NCBI GenBank assembly: GCA_965651265.1
Contig: CBFGRV010000034.1
Span: 1 to 33,562 of the forward strand
Direction: 5' to 3'
DNA: 33,562 bases
Source: CBFGRV01 sp965651265
Lineage (GTDB): Bacteria; Bacteroidota; Rhodothermia; Rhodothermales; VXPQ01
The position numbers and the translations under genes were made by a program. The notes beneath the pieces were generated by a model that was not told the origin of the DNA, did no database searches, and saw only the letters and a program-made list of their open reading frames with translations. Below are positions 14,248-22,605 of this stretch, one piece after another. Position 1 is the stretch's first letter. Each line of letters starts with the position of its first letter.

Positions 14248-15936
14248 ATGAAGCTGCTTAGCTACTTCTCTATTATCACGGCTCTCGCTTTCAGCGCGGG
14301 TCTGTTGATCGCCACCGAGGCCTCAGCGCAGTCCACACCCATGCTCGTCCACTATGATGGGCGGCTGCAGGACGGGACTACCCCGGCTCATGGGACGTAC
14401 ACCATCACGTTCCGGCTATATACGCAGGCGTCCGGCGGCAACGCCATCTGGTCCGAAACACACGCAGTAGACGTGTCGGACGGCCTATTCAGTGTGGATC
14501 TTGGGAGCTCCGAATCGCTGACGGCCGAGATGCTGGATGGGTTGGACCAGCTCTATCTGGGACTGCAGGTTGGAGGGGTTGGCGAAATGCAGCCACGGCT
14601 GCTTGTGTCGAGCACATTCTTCGCGCTGCGGGCAGCCATGGCCGACGGAGTCCGAAGCGGGGCAGTAAACAGCGCGGCCATCGCTTCCGGGGCCGTATCG
14701 ACCGAGGAGATCGCCGATGACGCCGTGACCTCCGCCAAGCTCGCAAACGACGCTGCCGTGCTGAGCCTCAACGGCCGCCGTGGCGAGGTCAAGCTTGAGG
14801 CCGGATCCAATATCCGGATCGATGAGGATGGCGGAACCTTCACGATTTCCTCCACCGCAGGGAGCGGAGTCGGTCTCATCACGTCCGTGGTGGCAGGCCG
14901 AGGGCTGAGTGGAGGCGGAACGATAGGCGAGATCACGCTCGCCATCGCCGACGAGGGAGTCGATGAAGAGACTTTGTCCGATGCTGCCGTAACCACCGAC
15001 AAGCTGGCCGACAGCGCCGTTTCGACACGGAAACTTAACGACGACGCGGTCACCAGCAGCAAGATTGCCGGCGGAGCGGTGACCACCTCCAAGTTGGCCG
15101 ATCGCGCCGTCACATCGGAGAAGCTCGCCACTGGCGCGGCTGTGACGTCGCTCAACGGCCTCGCCGGGTCCGTAGTCCTCGAAGCGGGCGCGAACATTCA
15201 GATAAATGAAATGAACGATCGAATTCGGATCAGCGGCACCGGTGGAGGCGGCGGCGATATCACGGCCGTGAACGCCGGAGCCGGCCTTTCAGGAGGCGGC
15301 AATTCGGGGGACGTGATGCTGGCCGTCGCGAATGGAGGAATCCGCGCCGAACATCTAGCCAACAATGCCGTCACCTCTCAGAAGCTGGCCAACAATGCCG
15401 TGACGCAGGATAAGATCGCCAACGACGCGATCACATCCGACAAGCTGTCCGATAATGCCGCCGTGCTTTCCATAAACGGACGAAGGGGAAACCTTCGCAT
15501 CAGCGGTGGCAATCGCATACGCCTCCGCGAGAGCGCCGAGGAGATCATCATTGATTATGATGGGCGAATCTTTGGGGACGACAGCTCCATTCGATGGAAG
15601 CAAAACATCCAGCCCCTGGATAATGCGCTCGAGCAGGTGATGCAGCTGCGAGGCGTTTCGTATGAGTGGAAGGATACGGGAATGCGGGACATCGGCATGA
15701 TCGCCGAAGAGGTCGGAGAGGTCTTGCCAGAACTCGTGCAGTTCGAGGATGATGGTGAGTATGCCAAGACGCTCCGATATTCCCACATCGTGGCAGTCCT
15801 CGTGGAGGCCGTCAAAGAGCAGCAGGCGCAAATCTCAGAACGGGATCGGCAGATCGAGACGTTAGCCGATCGTCTGGAGGCCTTGGAGGAGAGGCTGGAT
15901 GCTTACGTGGCGGCGTCCACGATTTCGACTCGATGA
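14248..15936 (+). CDS. tail-fibre-like secreted protein with C-terminal Peptidase_S74 intramolecular chaperone
   Basis: The protein is 562 aa from ATG 14248, chosen because a signal peptide follows directly (MKLLSYFSIITALAFSAG, cleavage after ASA); ATG 14212 lacks a ribosome-binding site. Residues ~30-135 are a beta domain (MLVHYDGRLQDGTTPAHGTY). Residues ~140-430 hold short repeats built on DDAVTSxKLANxAV and on a longer unit seen three times: LSLNGRRGEVKLEAGSNIRI, TSLNGLAGSVVLEAGANIQI, LSINGRRGNLRISGGNRIRL, with GAGLSGGG turns, typical of trimeric fibres. Residues ~440-562 are a Peptidase_S74 domain: SSIRWKQNI with Ser446 and Lys451 (self-cleaving dyad spacing), DIGMIAEEVGEVLPELV, then a C-terminal coiled coil. 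S74 domains trimerise a fibre and then cut themselves off. The stop overlaps the next gene. Confidence 0.88.
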   Translation: MKLLSYFSIITALAFSAGLLIATEASAQSTPMLVHYDGRLQDGTTPAHGTYTITFRLYTQASGGNAIWSETHAVDVSDGLFSVDLGSSESLTAEMLDGLDQLYLGLQVGGVGEMQPRLLVSSTFFALRAAMADGVRSGAVNSAAIASGAVSTEEIADDAVTSAKLANDAAVLSLNGRRGEVKLEAGSNIRIDEDGGTFTISSTAGSGVGLITSVVAGRGLSGGGTIGEITLAIADEGVDEETLSDAAVTTDKLADSAVSTRKLNDDAVTSSKIAGGAVTTSKLADRAVTSEKLATGAAVTSLNGLAGSVVLEAGANIQINEMNDRIRISGTGGGGGDITAVNAGAGLSGGGNSGDVMLAVANGGIRAEHLANNAVTSQKLANNAVTQDKIANDAITSDKLSDNAAVLSINGRRGNLRISGGNRIRLRESAEEIIIDYDGRIFGDDSSIRWKQNIQPLDNALEQVMQLRGVSYEWKDTGMRDIGMIAEEVGEVLPELVQFEDDGEYAKTLRYSHIVAVLVEAVKEQQAQISERDRQIETLADRLEALEERLDAYVAASTISTR

Positions 15937-17915
15937 CCAAGGCGATGGGAGGGCGAGTGTATACCTGGATGAATTCTGCTGCCGGCTGGATGCGGATGCA
16001 CGCCGGCAGCGTGCGAGGTGGACTCATCTCGAAAATGATGCTGATCGTCGCCCTAACGGCAACGAATGGAGGCGTGAACGCGCAGGGCCTCCAGCTGATG
16101 ACGCTCCAAGGGTCGGCAGCCGGGGGGAGCGGGACGGCGGAAGGTTTCACGCTCTATTCGAGCCTGGGCACGGCCGCGCCCGCAGGGACCGCGCAGAACG
16201 GCGCCCTGAGTGTGGCAGGCGGCGGAATATCGCTGCTCAAGGTGGATGAGGTCTCAACCATCGCCTTCCAGCACGAGCCCATGGCGGAGGCGACGGCGGG
16301 CGAGGACATCACGGTATCCGGCACACTCGATGCTGACGAGCGCATCTGGGGCGCGACGCTCAGCTACCGCCGCGGCGGCTCCGTCGAGTACAAGCGCCAG
16401 GAGATGTCCGTCAGTGGCGCCGGCATCGTTTCGGCCGACATACCCGGTGAGGATGTTACCGCCGAGGGGCTCGTCTATTTCTTTGAGTTTCGAAGACCCG
16501 GCAATCACATCGTGAGATTCCCGGAGACGTCGGAATTCGGTATCTCGGTCCGTGTGGAAGACCCGGGATTCATCAGCGACCGCGCGTTTCCCGGTGGATC
16601 AGATCAATCGGCTTATCGGATCATCTCCGTACCCTTGTTCCTGGACGACCCCGATCCGGAGGCAATTTTCGGGGATGAGCTCGGCGACTACAACCCTGAC
16701 GTGTGGCGGTTCTTCGAACTCCGCTTCGACCAGAGTACGAGGGAGCATCCGAATACGAGTCCCGTCGAGCCGGGCCGAGGGTTCTGGATGATAACGAGCC
16801 AGTTCCTCGCGGAAGTGTCGTCGGGGCCAGGGGTTTCAGTGAATCCGGCGAATGCCTTCACTATCCCGCTTCATCCAGCCTGGAATCTGATTGGCAACCC
16901 CTTCCATCATCCCATCCCGGTCTCGAACCTTCGTCTTCGAAGCGGCGAGCGGTTGGAACTGAGGTCGTTCGAAGGTTTCTGGAACGATCCGATCGGTGAT
17001 CGGGTGACGATTCTGGAGCCGGGCGTCGGATATGCATTGTTCAGTGCCTCCTCTGCGGTCGACACCCTCGAGATTGATCCTCGTCCGAACGGAAACACAA
17101 AACAGTCGGGATCGGAAATGAAGGGCGTCGCTGCCGCCGGGCCTGGGAAGTCGGGTTCGTCCGCGACGATCGACCTCGATTGGTCGATCCGCATCGAGGC
17201 TCGAAGCGGCCGATCCGTAGACCGGGACAATATCGTCGGCGTGGCACCCGATGCGGTGGCCGGTATGGATGGCTTCGATTTCCGAGAGCCTCCCTCCATG
17301 GCATCCGACATCTCCGTCTATTTCAGCCGCCCGGAATGGAGCAAGGGTCAAGCCAGGTTCTCCAGCGACATCCGCCCCCCAAACACGCGCGGTGAGGAGT
17401 GGGAGTTTGACATCGAAGCTCAGCCCGGCAACCCCGTGACCGTCACGTTCCACGGGATCGATCGGGTGCCGTCCGACCTGGACGTCGTGCTCTACGACGA
17501 GCTGCTCGAGGTGGCGACGAATTTGCGGCAGTCGCCGACATATTCTCTATCCGGAGGTACGGCCGCGCGACGGTTCAAGCTCATGGTAGGCACGCGCGAA
17601 TTCATCGCAGAGGCCGGAGAGCGCCTCGAGATGATTCCGACTTCGGTGGAGCTCGACCCGGTCTTCCCGAATCCGGTTTCTTCCGCGATGTCGATTCGAT
17701 ATGGACTGCCGCGGGCGGCGCATGTGAGCTTGCGCATCTACGACGCTACGGGCCGGCTGATCCAGGAAGTATATAGCGGAGCGCGGGATGCCGGTCGCCA
17801 CGTGTACGTCTGGGAAAACGGCGGCGGCTCGGCAACGCTTGCAAGCGGCGTCTATCTGATGGAGCTCGAGGCTGATGGGCGACGCCTGGTGAAGACCTTC
17901 ACGGTCGTGCGGTGA
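15933..17915 (+). CDS. T9SS type A sorted secreted protein
   Basis: The protein is 660 aa. The ATG overlaps the S74 gene stop (ATGA). The hydrophobic signal segment is unusually late (~34-50, MMLIVALTATNGGVNAQ), so the real start may be a downstream Met such as 15996; no start has a good ribosome-binding site. A short Gly-rich repeat region (GSAAGGSGTAEGFTLYSSLG) is followed by beta-rich domains, one with the signature AWNLIGNPFHHPI typical of large T9SS cargo. The C-terminus is a type A sorting domain: VELDPVFPNPVSSAMSIRYG, SLRIYDATGRLIQEV, LASGVYLMELEADGR. No catalytic motif is seen; a surface structural or adhesive protein is likely. It probably partners the fibre protein encoded just upstream. 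Confidence 0.85.
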   Translation: MTKAMGGRVYTWMNSAAGWMRMHAGSVRGGLISKMMLIVALTATNGGVNAQGLQLMTLQGSAAGGSGTAEGFTLYSSLGTAAPAGTAQNGALSVAGGGISLLKVDEVSTIAFQHEPMAEATAGEDITVSGTLDADERIWGATLSYRRGGSVEYKRQEMSVSGAGIVSADIPGEDVTAEGLVYFFEFRRPGNHIVRFPETSEFGISVRVEDPGFISDRAFPGGSDQSAYRIISVPLFLDDPDPEAIFGDELGDYNPDVWRFFELRFDQSTREHPNTSPVEPGRGFWMITSQFLAEVSSGPGVSVNPANAFTIPLHPAWNLIGNPFHHPIPVSNLRLRSGERLELRSFEGFWNDPIGDRVTILEPGVGYALFSASSAVDTLEIDPRPNGNTKQSGSEMKGVAAAGPGKSGSSATIDLDWSIRIEARSGRSVDRDNIVGVAPDAVAGMDGFDFREPPSMASDISVYFSRPEWSKGQARFSSDIRPPNTRGEEWEFDIEAQPGNPVTVTFHGIDRVPSDLDVVLYDELLEVATNLRQSPTYSLSGGTAARRFKLMVGTREFIAEAGERLEMIPTSVELDPVFPNPVSSAMSIRYGLPRAAHVSLRIYDATGRLIQEVYSGARDAGRHVYVWENGGGSATLASGVYLMELEADGRRLVKTFTVVR

Positions 17916-20901
17916 GCCCCACCCCCTCGAATCTCAGCCAATCGACCTGAAGAATCTGCCCCCTCGACTCGCCGCGAAATACGAGAACCAGTCGAAACGG
18001 CCGGCCGGGGTCTTGGATGGGGACGGTCACATCGTACCAACCTTCGTAGGTCTCCGGCTTGGGGTCGTAGGCTTCGGTGTGCGCGGCCATGGCCTCGTCG
18101 AAGATCTCGTTGAATTCTCTACGCTGCGGCGTGTCGGCAGGCGGCACGGCGGCAGTCGTGACCGAATCAAGTACTACCTCAGCGAGCAGGGGGCCTCCGA
18201 GGCTATCCTGCCGAACCTCTATGCGGGCCGGTGAGAGCGGCTTAGCGCGGATCGTCAGGGAATCGATGCCTGACAGATGGATCGGATCGTATGCAGCCCA
18301 GTCTCCATTGCGGCCCTGCAGGGCAATGATGACGGTCTCCGCATATCCCCGACCGGCGGGATGACCGCCTAGAGATCGCCTGGAAGCCGTGCGATCGAAC
18401 GTATGTTCGGCCTCGAGGAGGCGTGGCCGAAGGCGAACGGTGGCGTCGGGCTCGGCATCCGGTCGCTTCGGCGCCTTCTCATAGGCCCGCAGTTCGATGA
18501 ATCGATCGGACAGGTGCAAATCCGGGTGGTGCTGATGTGCGCTCCGCGAGATCACGACCGTGCCTTCCGCCGCAGCCAGCGTATCGACCACGTGCGCATG
18601 CGTATCATGCCCCGTCAACGCGTGCACGACGACATCCTCCGTGGTGCCCTCGAGACGGAAGGCTATCGGGTGGTCGAAATCCACGAAGCCGCCATCGAGC
18701 GGATGGCTGAATGTGAGTGACGAAGAAGACACAGAAGATTGCGCGCTTGCCGGCATTCCGGCCGATTGGGCCTCGCCGACGACAGATCGCGCTCCAGACG
18801 CCGACGCTGCGCCGCCGGCCTCTAGCTCTTCATCGGCGGCTGGCTCGCCGTGGTACTCGAGCTTGATAATGCGCGCATCGGGATTGCTACCCCAGAAGTC
18901 CTCGCCCCACTCGGCGACGTAAAGCGCGCCGTCCGGGCCAACCTTGACATCGATGGGGCGACTGAAGGTGTGCCCCGGCAAAAATGGATTGATTTGCAGG
19001 AGCTCGCCCTCGTCAACCATCCGCACCTCCATGATCCAGTTGCGCATCCATTCATAGAAAAGGAACGCACCTTCATAGTAGGCAGGCAATGCATGAGGCC
19101 CCGCGGTTTCCGGACGGCGATATACCGGTCCGGCAGCGGCCGACATACCTCCGGCTCCAAGCGCGGGGAAGTCATCGGATTGCCCGTACGTATACCAGAT
19201 GAAGGCCGGCTCAGCGGGTGGAAGCTCGCGCAGTCCTGTGTTGTTCGGCGAGTCGTTGATCACGTGATTCGGGTCGAACGGCGGCCCGATTTCTCCGGTC
19301 GCGACGTCGAAGTCATTATAGGGCTCGTTGGGCCCCGCGAAATAGGGCCACCCGAAGTAGGCCGGACCCTTCGCACGGTTGACCTCTTCCCATCCCCACG
19401 GTCCCTTTTCATTCGGGGGATTCCCCAGGCCGACGTCTCCAACGTAAAGCCACCTCGTGACAGGGTCGATGCTGAACCGCCAGGGATTTCGATGGCCCAT
19501 CGTGTAGATCTCGGGGCGCGTGCGCGGGTCGTCGTCTTCGAAGAGGTTACCAGCCGGAATTTCGTATGAGCCGTCCGGCAGGGGTCGGATTCGCAGCACG
19601 CTACCGCGCAGATCGTTGGTGTTGGCGGCGGAACGCTGTGCATCACTGAACTCCTCGCCGGGCACCTCGTCGATGGGCGCGCCTCCATCGATGATGTTGT
19701 GCGTGTTGTCGCCGGTGGAAAGCCACAGGTTGCCGTCCTTATCGAAGAGCAAATAGCCCGCGCTGTGACAGCAGTAGTCCCGCTGAACGGGGACTTCGAG
19801 GATGACTTTTTCCGAGGCGAGATCCAGAAGCCCGTCGCGATACGTGAAGCGCGCGATACGGTTGGGCTCGCCCGTCGACGGCGTGTAGTAGATGTAGATC
19901 CAGCCGTTCTCTAAGAAGTCGGGGTCGAGCGCCATGCCGGATGCGCCATCCTCGATGACCATCCAGGACGGAACGGTACCGGCCAGATGGCTGCGTCCGG
20001 TTGCCGGATCCCAGACGCGGAGGGGGCCCTGCCTTTCGATCCAGAAGACCCGGCCGTCCGCCGCCACGTCGAGCTCCATCGGATCCGTGATCTTGTCTTC
20101 CAACACGATGGTGCGGAAGCTGGATGGAATCGTGGCGGCCGCATCGCCATCCACCGCGCCCGCTGCCCATTCGATGCCGCCGAGAAGGTGCATCAGGAAT
20201 TGAGGCTCGGCATAGCTTTCGGACGTGTGTCCGAGCCCCGTGTAGAAAGCGCGGCCCGCGCCGACGGCATGTGCCCAGGCGATCGGATGGTCGTGGCCCA
20301 TCGTGCCTCCCTCGAACGAGGACTCGTCCAGCGTCATCAGGACGTGGACGCTTCCGCGCGGATTCCCCCGAAAGTTGTACCACTCGTCGAAATGCTCCCA
20401 GCGATCGGGCAAATGCGCCGATGCCGGGAAGACGCGATCGGCCACCTGAATGACGGCTGCCTGGGGTTCGGGGTGGTCGTCGAAGTAGGCGCCGACGAGC
20501 TGACCGTACCACGGCCAATCATACTCGGTGGCGGCGGCGGAATGTACGCCGACCCATCCGCCCCCGCCCTCGACGAACCGGCGGAGGGCATCCTGCTGTT
20601 CGGCGGCCAGCACATCCCCGTTCGTGTTCAAGAAGACGACGGCGTCGAAGGTGGACAGTCGCTCGTCGGAGAAGACGGCGGCGTCTTCGGTAGCCTCGAC
20701 CTCGAAATCATTGGCAGCGCCCAGATCCTCGACGGCCTGGATGCCGGCGGGAATGGACTCATGCCGATACCCTTCCGTTTTCGAGAAAACGACTACGCGG
20801 AAGCGTGGAGCGGCGTCCGGTGCGTGCCCATGCACCGGCAGCGGCGAACTCCATCCGACAAATAAGAACACACAAAAAAGGAAGCGGAACGAAAGTGACA
20901 T
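17899..20901 (-). CDS. ThuA / glucose-sorbosone dehydrogenase / CBM6-like fusion protein
   Basis: The protein is 1000 aa from ATG 20901, chosen because a signal peptide follows (SLSFRFLFCVFLFVGWSSPL). Residues ~33-250 are a ThuA (trehalose-utilisation, glutamine amidotransferase-like) domain: FRVVVFSKTEGYRHESIPAG, GGGGWVGVHSAAATEYDWPW, HPIAWAHAVGAGRAFYTGLG. Residues ~258-682 form a GSDH-type propeller: FDKDGNLWLSTGDNT, TMGHRNPWRFSIDPVTRWLY, GWEEVNRAKGPAYFGWPYFA, FLFYEWMRNWIMEVRM. A short PKD-like segment (~720-800) and a C-terminal CBM6-like sandwich (~822-997: GDWAAYDPIHLSGIDSLTIR, VDWLRFEG) follow. Similar mosaics occur in Bacteroidota and Planctomycetota and are presumed to bind and oxidise sugars outside the cell. 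Its last 17 bases overlap the convergent T9SS gene. The PQQ ligands were not verified. Confidence 0.88.
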   Translation of the reverse strand: MSLSFRFLFCVFLFVGWSSPLPVHGHAPDAAPRFRVVVFSKTEGYRHESIPAGIQAVEDLGAANDFEVEATEDAAVFSDERLSTFDAVVFLNTNGDVLAAEQQDALRRFVEGGGGWVGVHSAAATEYDWPWYGQLVGAYFDDHPEPQAAVIQVADRVFPASAHLPDRWEHFDEWYNFRGNPRGSVHVLMTLDESSFEGGTMGHDHPIAWAHAVGAGRAFYTGLGHTSESYAEPQFLMHLLGGIEWAAGAVDGDAAATIPSSFRTIVLEDKITDPMELDVAADGRVFWIERQGPLRVWDPATGRSHLAGTVPSWMVIEDGASGMALDPDFLENGWIYIYYTPSTGEPNRIARFTYRDGLLDLASEKVILEVPVQRDYCCHSAGYLLFDKDGNLWLSTGDNTHNIIDGGAPIDEVPGEEFSDAQRSAANTNDLRGSVLRIRPLPDGSYEIPAGNLFEDDDPRTRPEIYTMGHRNPWRFSIDPVTRWLYVGDVGLGNPPNEKGPWGWEEVNRAKGPAYFGWPYFAGPNEPYNDFDVATGEIGPPFDPNHVINDSPNNTGLRELPPAEPAFIWYTYGQSDDFPALGAGGMSAAAGPVYRRPETAGPHALPAYYEGAFLFYEWMRNWIMEVRMVDEGELLQINPFLPGHTFSRPIDVKVGPDGALYVAEWGEDFWGSNPDARIIKLEYHGEPAADEELEAGGAASASGARSVVGEAQSAGMPASAQSSVSSSSLTFSHPLDGGFVDFDHPIAFRLEGTTEDVVVHALTGHDTHAHVVDTLAAAEGTVVISRSAHQHHPDLHLSDRFIELRAYEKAPKRPDAEPDATVRLRPRLLEAEHTFDRTASRRSLGGHPAGRGYAETVIIALQGRNGDWAAYDPIHLSGIDSLTIRAKPLSPARIEVRQDSLGGPLLAEVVLDSVTTAAVPPADTPQRREFNEIFDEAMAAHTEAYDPKPETYEGWYDVTVPIQDPGRPFRLVLVFRGESRGQILQVDWLRFEGVGLTARP

Positions 20902-21070
20902 TCGGATGCGCGAGGAGGGAGCGAAACACTGAACCACTGCGAGGACGAATGGCGTGGAGCGGGGTTTCCGTTCGCGGCATCTGGAAGAGGAGCGGGATCG
21001 CGAATTCAGGCTTCTCATTGCGCGGGAGAAACGGGCTTCGGAGGTGGATGGAGATTTTTTGGGAGGGGTG

Positions 21071-21086
21071 TGACACTCAACTGTCA
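21071..21086. promoter_or_regulatory. TGACA-N6-TGTCA dyad in the divergent promoter region
   Basis: TGACA (21071-21075), a 6-nt spacer and TGTCA (21082-21086) form a perfect short dyad of operator type, in the 285-nt region between the divergent ThuA-fusion and ARPP-1 genes. Half-sites with 6-nt spacing resemble CRP/FNR-class geometry, but the sequence is not the canonical site. Confidence 0.35.
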
Positions 21087-21104
21087 TATGCTTACCTTAC
21101 CATA

Positions 21105-21129
21105 CAAGTAGCTTGTCGCTGCCTACTTG
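21105..21129. promoter_or_regulatory. 7-bp inverted repeat upstream of ARPP-1
   Basis: CAAGTAG (21105-21111) and CTACTTG (21123-21129) are perfect complements around 11 nt, about 57 nt upstream of the chosen ARPP-1 start. It may be an operator or a 5' leader hairpin. Confidence 0.35.
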
Positions 21130-21186
21130 GGCGGGATGGCGAATGCGACGAGCCTACTGCCTTCCACCCAAACTCTGGATGCCATC

Positions 21187-22206
21187 ATGAACACGACCCT
21201 CAAGCACCTGCTCAGCAATCTGGTTGCAGGTGCCCCTCAGCAGTTTGAGAACGTGGCTGTCACGCCACTCTTTTCAGATGATCTCTCCAGGATCGCTTAC
21301 ATCACCCTGTCGCAGGCGCTCGGCGGCGATGCATTCACGATCCAGGAGGTATCCGAGGGCGGATCGGTACCGGACTTGCTCGTCGTGAACGAGCTGGACA
21401 CGTGCGTTCTGCTTCTCGACGGCGAGGAACTGCGGGGCGCGAAGCAGAACCGCGTGACCAACGCCACCATCATGGTCGATGCCCGCGGGAGACTCATCAT
21501 TCCGGTCAGCTGTACGGAGCAGGGCCGATGGTCCTATGCGTCGCGTCGATTCGCGGACTCGGGCGTCGTGCTGCCGTCCCGGCATCGTGCCGAGAAATCG
21601 GTCGACGTCAAACGCTCGCTCGATCGGCAGCAGACTTACCGATCGGATCAGTATGCGGTCTGGAAGCGCGTTCACGACCTCCACGAGTCGCTCGCGATCC
21701 ATTCGCCCACCGGGGCAATGCGGGATGCCTACGAGCAGCGTCGGAGTGACCTCGAGAGGTTTACCGACGCCCTCCCTTTGTTGGATGGTCAGCGCGGGCT
21801 GGCCGTCGCCGTGGACGGAAAACTCGTGAGTATCGAGATCCTTTCTCGCCCGGAGGCCTATGCGACCGTGCATGCGAAGCTGGTTCAGAGCTACGCCTTG
21901 GAGTGGATCGCCCGGCGGGACCAAAAGCAAGAGGTGCATGGACAAGAGGCGTTGACGGACTTCGTACAGAAGCTGTTCGACGCCGCGGAATCGAGACACT
22001 CGTCGGTCGGTCGTGGTCTGGATTATCGGTATGAGAGCATCGACACCGACGGCAGCCTTGTGGTCGGCTCTGCGCTCCTCGTTGATGAGGAGCCTGTGCA
22101 TGCCGCATTCTTCCGAATCGATCGCGATGGAAACGGTAGGGCGGCGGACAGTGGGCACTGGCTAAGGTCGCGGTATCGTATGGGCAACCGCGGCGACGCC
22201 GCTTGA
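21187..22206 (+). CDS. ARPP-1 family protein
   Basis: The protein is 339 aa from ATG 21187, where family members usually begin (MNTTLKHLLSNLVAGAPQQF); in-frame starts at 21127 and 21136 add 17-20 unlikely residues. The core signature is strong: DLLVVNELDTCVLLLDGEEL, RGAKQNRVTNATIMVDA, IPVSCTEQGRWSYASRRFAD, and later GQRGLAVAVDGKLVSIEILS. This matches the ARPP-1 domain (named for association with ADP-ribosylglycohydrolase and rhodanese/phosphatase genes). The biochemical activity is not established, to my knowledge. No ADP-ribosyl-glycohydrolase gene is visible here, so the usual context is missing. It has no signal peptide and is cytoplasmic. Confidence 0.85.
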   Translation: MNTTLKHLLSNLVAGAPQQFENVAVTPLFSDDLSRIAYITLSQALGGDAFTIQEVSEGGSVPDLLVVNELDTCVLLLDGEELRGAKQNRVTNATIMVDARGRLIIPVSCTEQGRWSYASRRFADSGVVLPSRHRAEKSVDVKRSLDRQQTYRSDQYAVWKRVHDLHESLAIHSPTGAMRDAYEQRRSDLERFTDALPLLDGQRGLAVAVDGKLVSIEILSRPEAYATVHAKLVQSYALEWIARRDQKQEVHGQEALTDFVQKLFDAAESRHSSVGRGLDYRYESIDTDGSLVVGSALLVDEEPVHAAFFRIDRDGNGRAADSGHWLRSRYRMGNRGDAA

Positions 22207-22275
22207 TCAGGGGACTGGCGCAATCGACCGGAAATCCGGAGCTTCGGCTTCACGGACACACCCAGCGTTCATGAC

Positions 22276-22605
22276 GTGGCTCGGATCGTGGTCTGGCCGG
22301 ATCCGGTCGTGCGCTATCTCCAGATCACCCAGTGCTACTACGAGCTCTCACTGGCGACGGCGGGCCGGCTGGGGTCCGGTTTGAACTGGTGCACGTTTGC
22401 CACCTGGGCATCCAAGCAGGCCGGAGCGACCATTCGGGGGGAGGATCTGAAGGGGCTCATAGAACAGCGTGTGGGATCGGGTCCGGAGACGGCCTACCTC
22501 GTGGAGGCCATCGAGCGGGAGCTGGCCCGGTTAGGCCGGAGGAAGGATGTGCGCTCCGGCTCTGACGTCCTCTGTCATCCAGCCGCGGCCCATGCGATGC
22601 AGTAG
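22276..22605 (+). CDS. truncated fragment of a larger unrecognised protein (probable remnant)
   Basis: The 109-aa frame contains a conserved-looking core (ITQCYYELSLA, NWCTFATWASKQAGATIRGE) followed by a C-terminal tail of different character (HPAAAHAMQ) that lies on the antisense of the HiPIP gene. The reading frame is open without a start back to the ARPP-1 stop at 22204-22206, and protein-like sequence (RIVVWPDPVVRYL) begins at the only candidate start, GTG 22276, which has no ribosome-binding site. From memory, the NWCTFATWASKQAG motif belongs to much longer proteins of unknown function. I therefore read it as an N-terminal remnant, though a real short gene cannot be excluded. Confidence 0.45.
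   Translation: MARIVVWPDPVVRYLQITQCYYELSLATAGRLGSGLNWCTFATWASKQAGATIRGEDLKGLIEQRVGSGPETAYLVEAIERELARLGRRKDVRSGSDVLCHPAAAHAMQ

Noticed and set aside
14248..15936. S74 tail-fibre-like protein as evidence of a prophage
   Set aside because: No capsid, terminase, portal, integrase or lysis genes nearby, and the protein has a signal peptide and T9SS-linked neighbours.
19987..20865. 292-codon plus-strand ORF inside the ThuA fusion
   Set aside because: Shadow of the ThuA/GSDH coding strand, with no domain or ribosome-binding site.
22204..22206. In-frame TGA between ARPP-1 and the fragment as a selenocysteine codon
   Set aside because: No SECIS-like hairpin is apparent after the TGA, and ARPP-1 is full length at this stop; a truncated separate gene is simpler.
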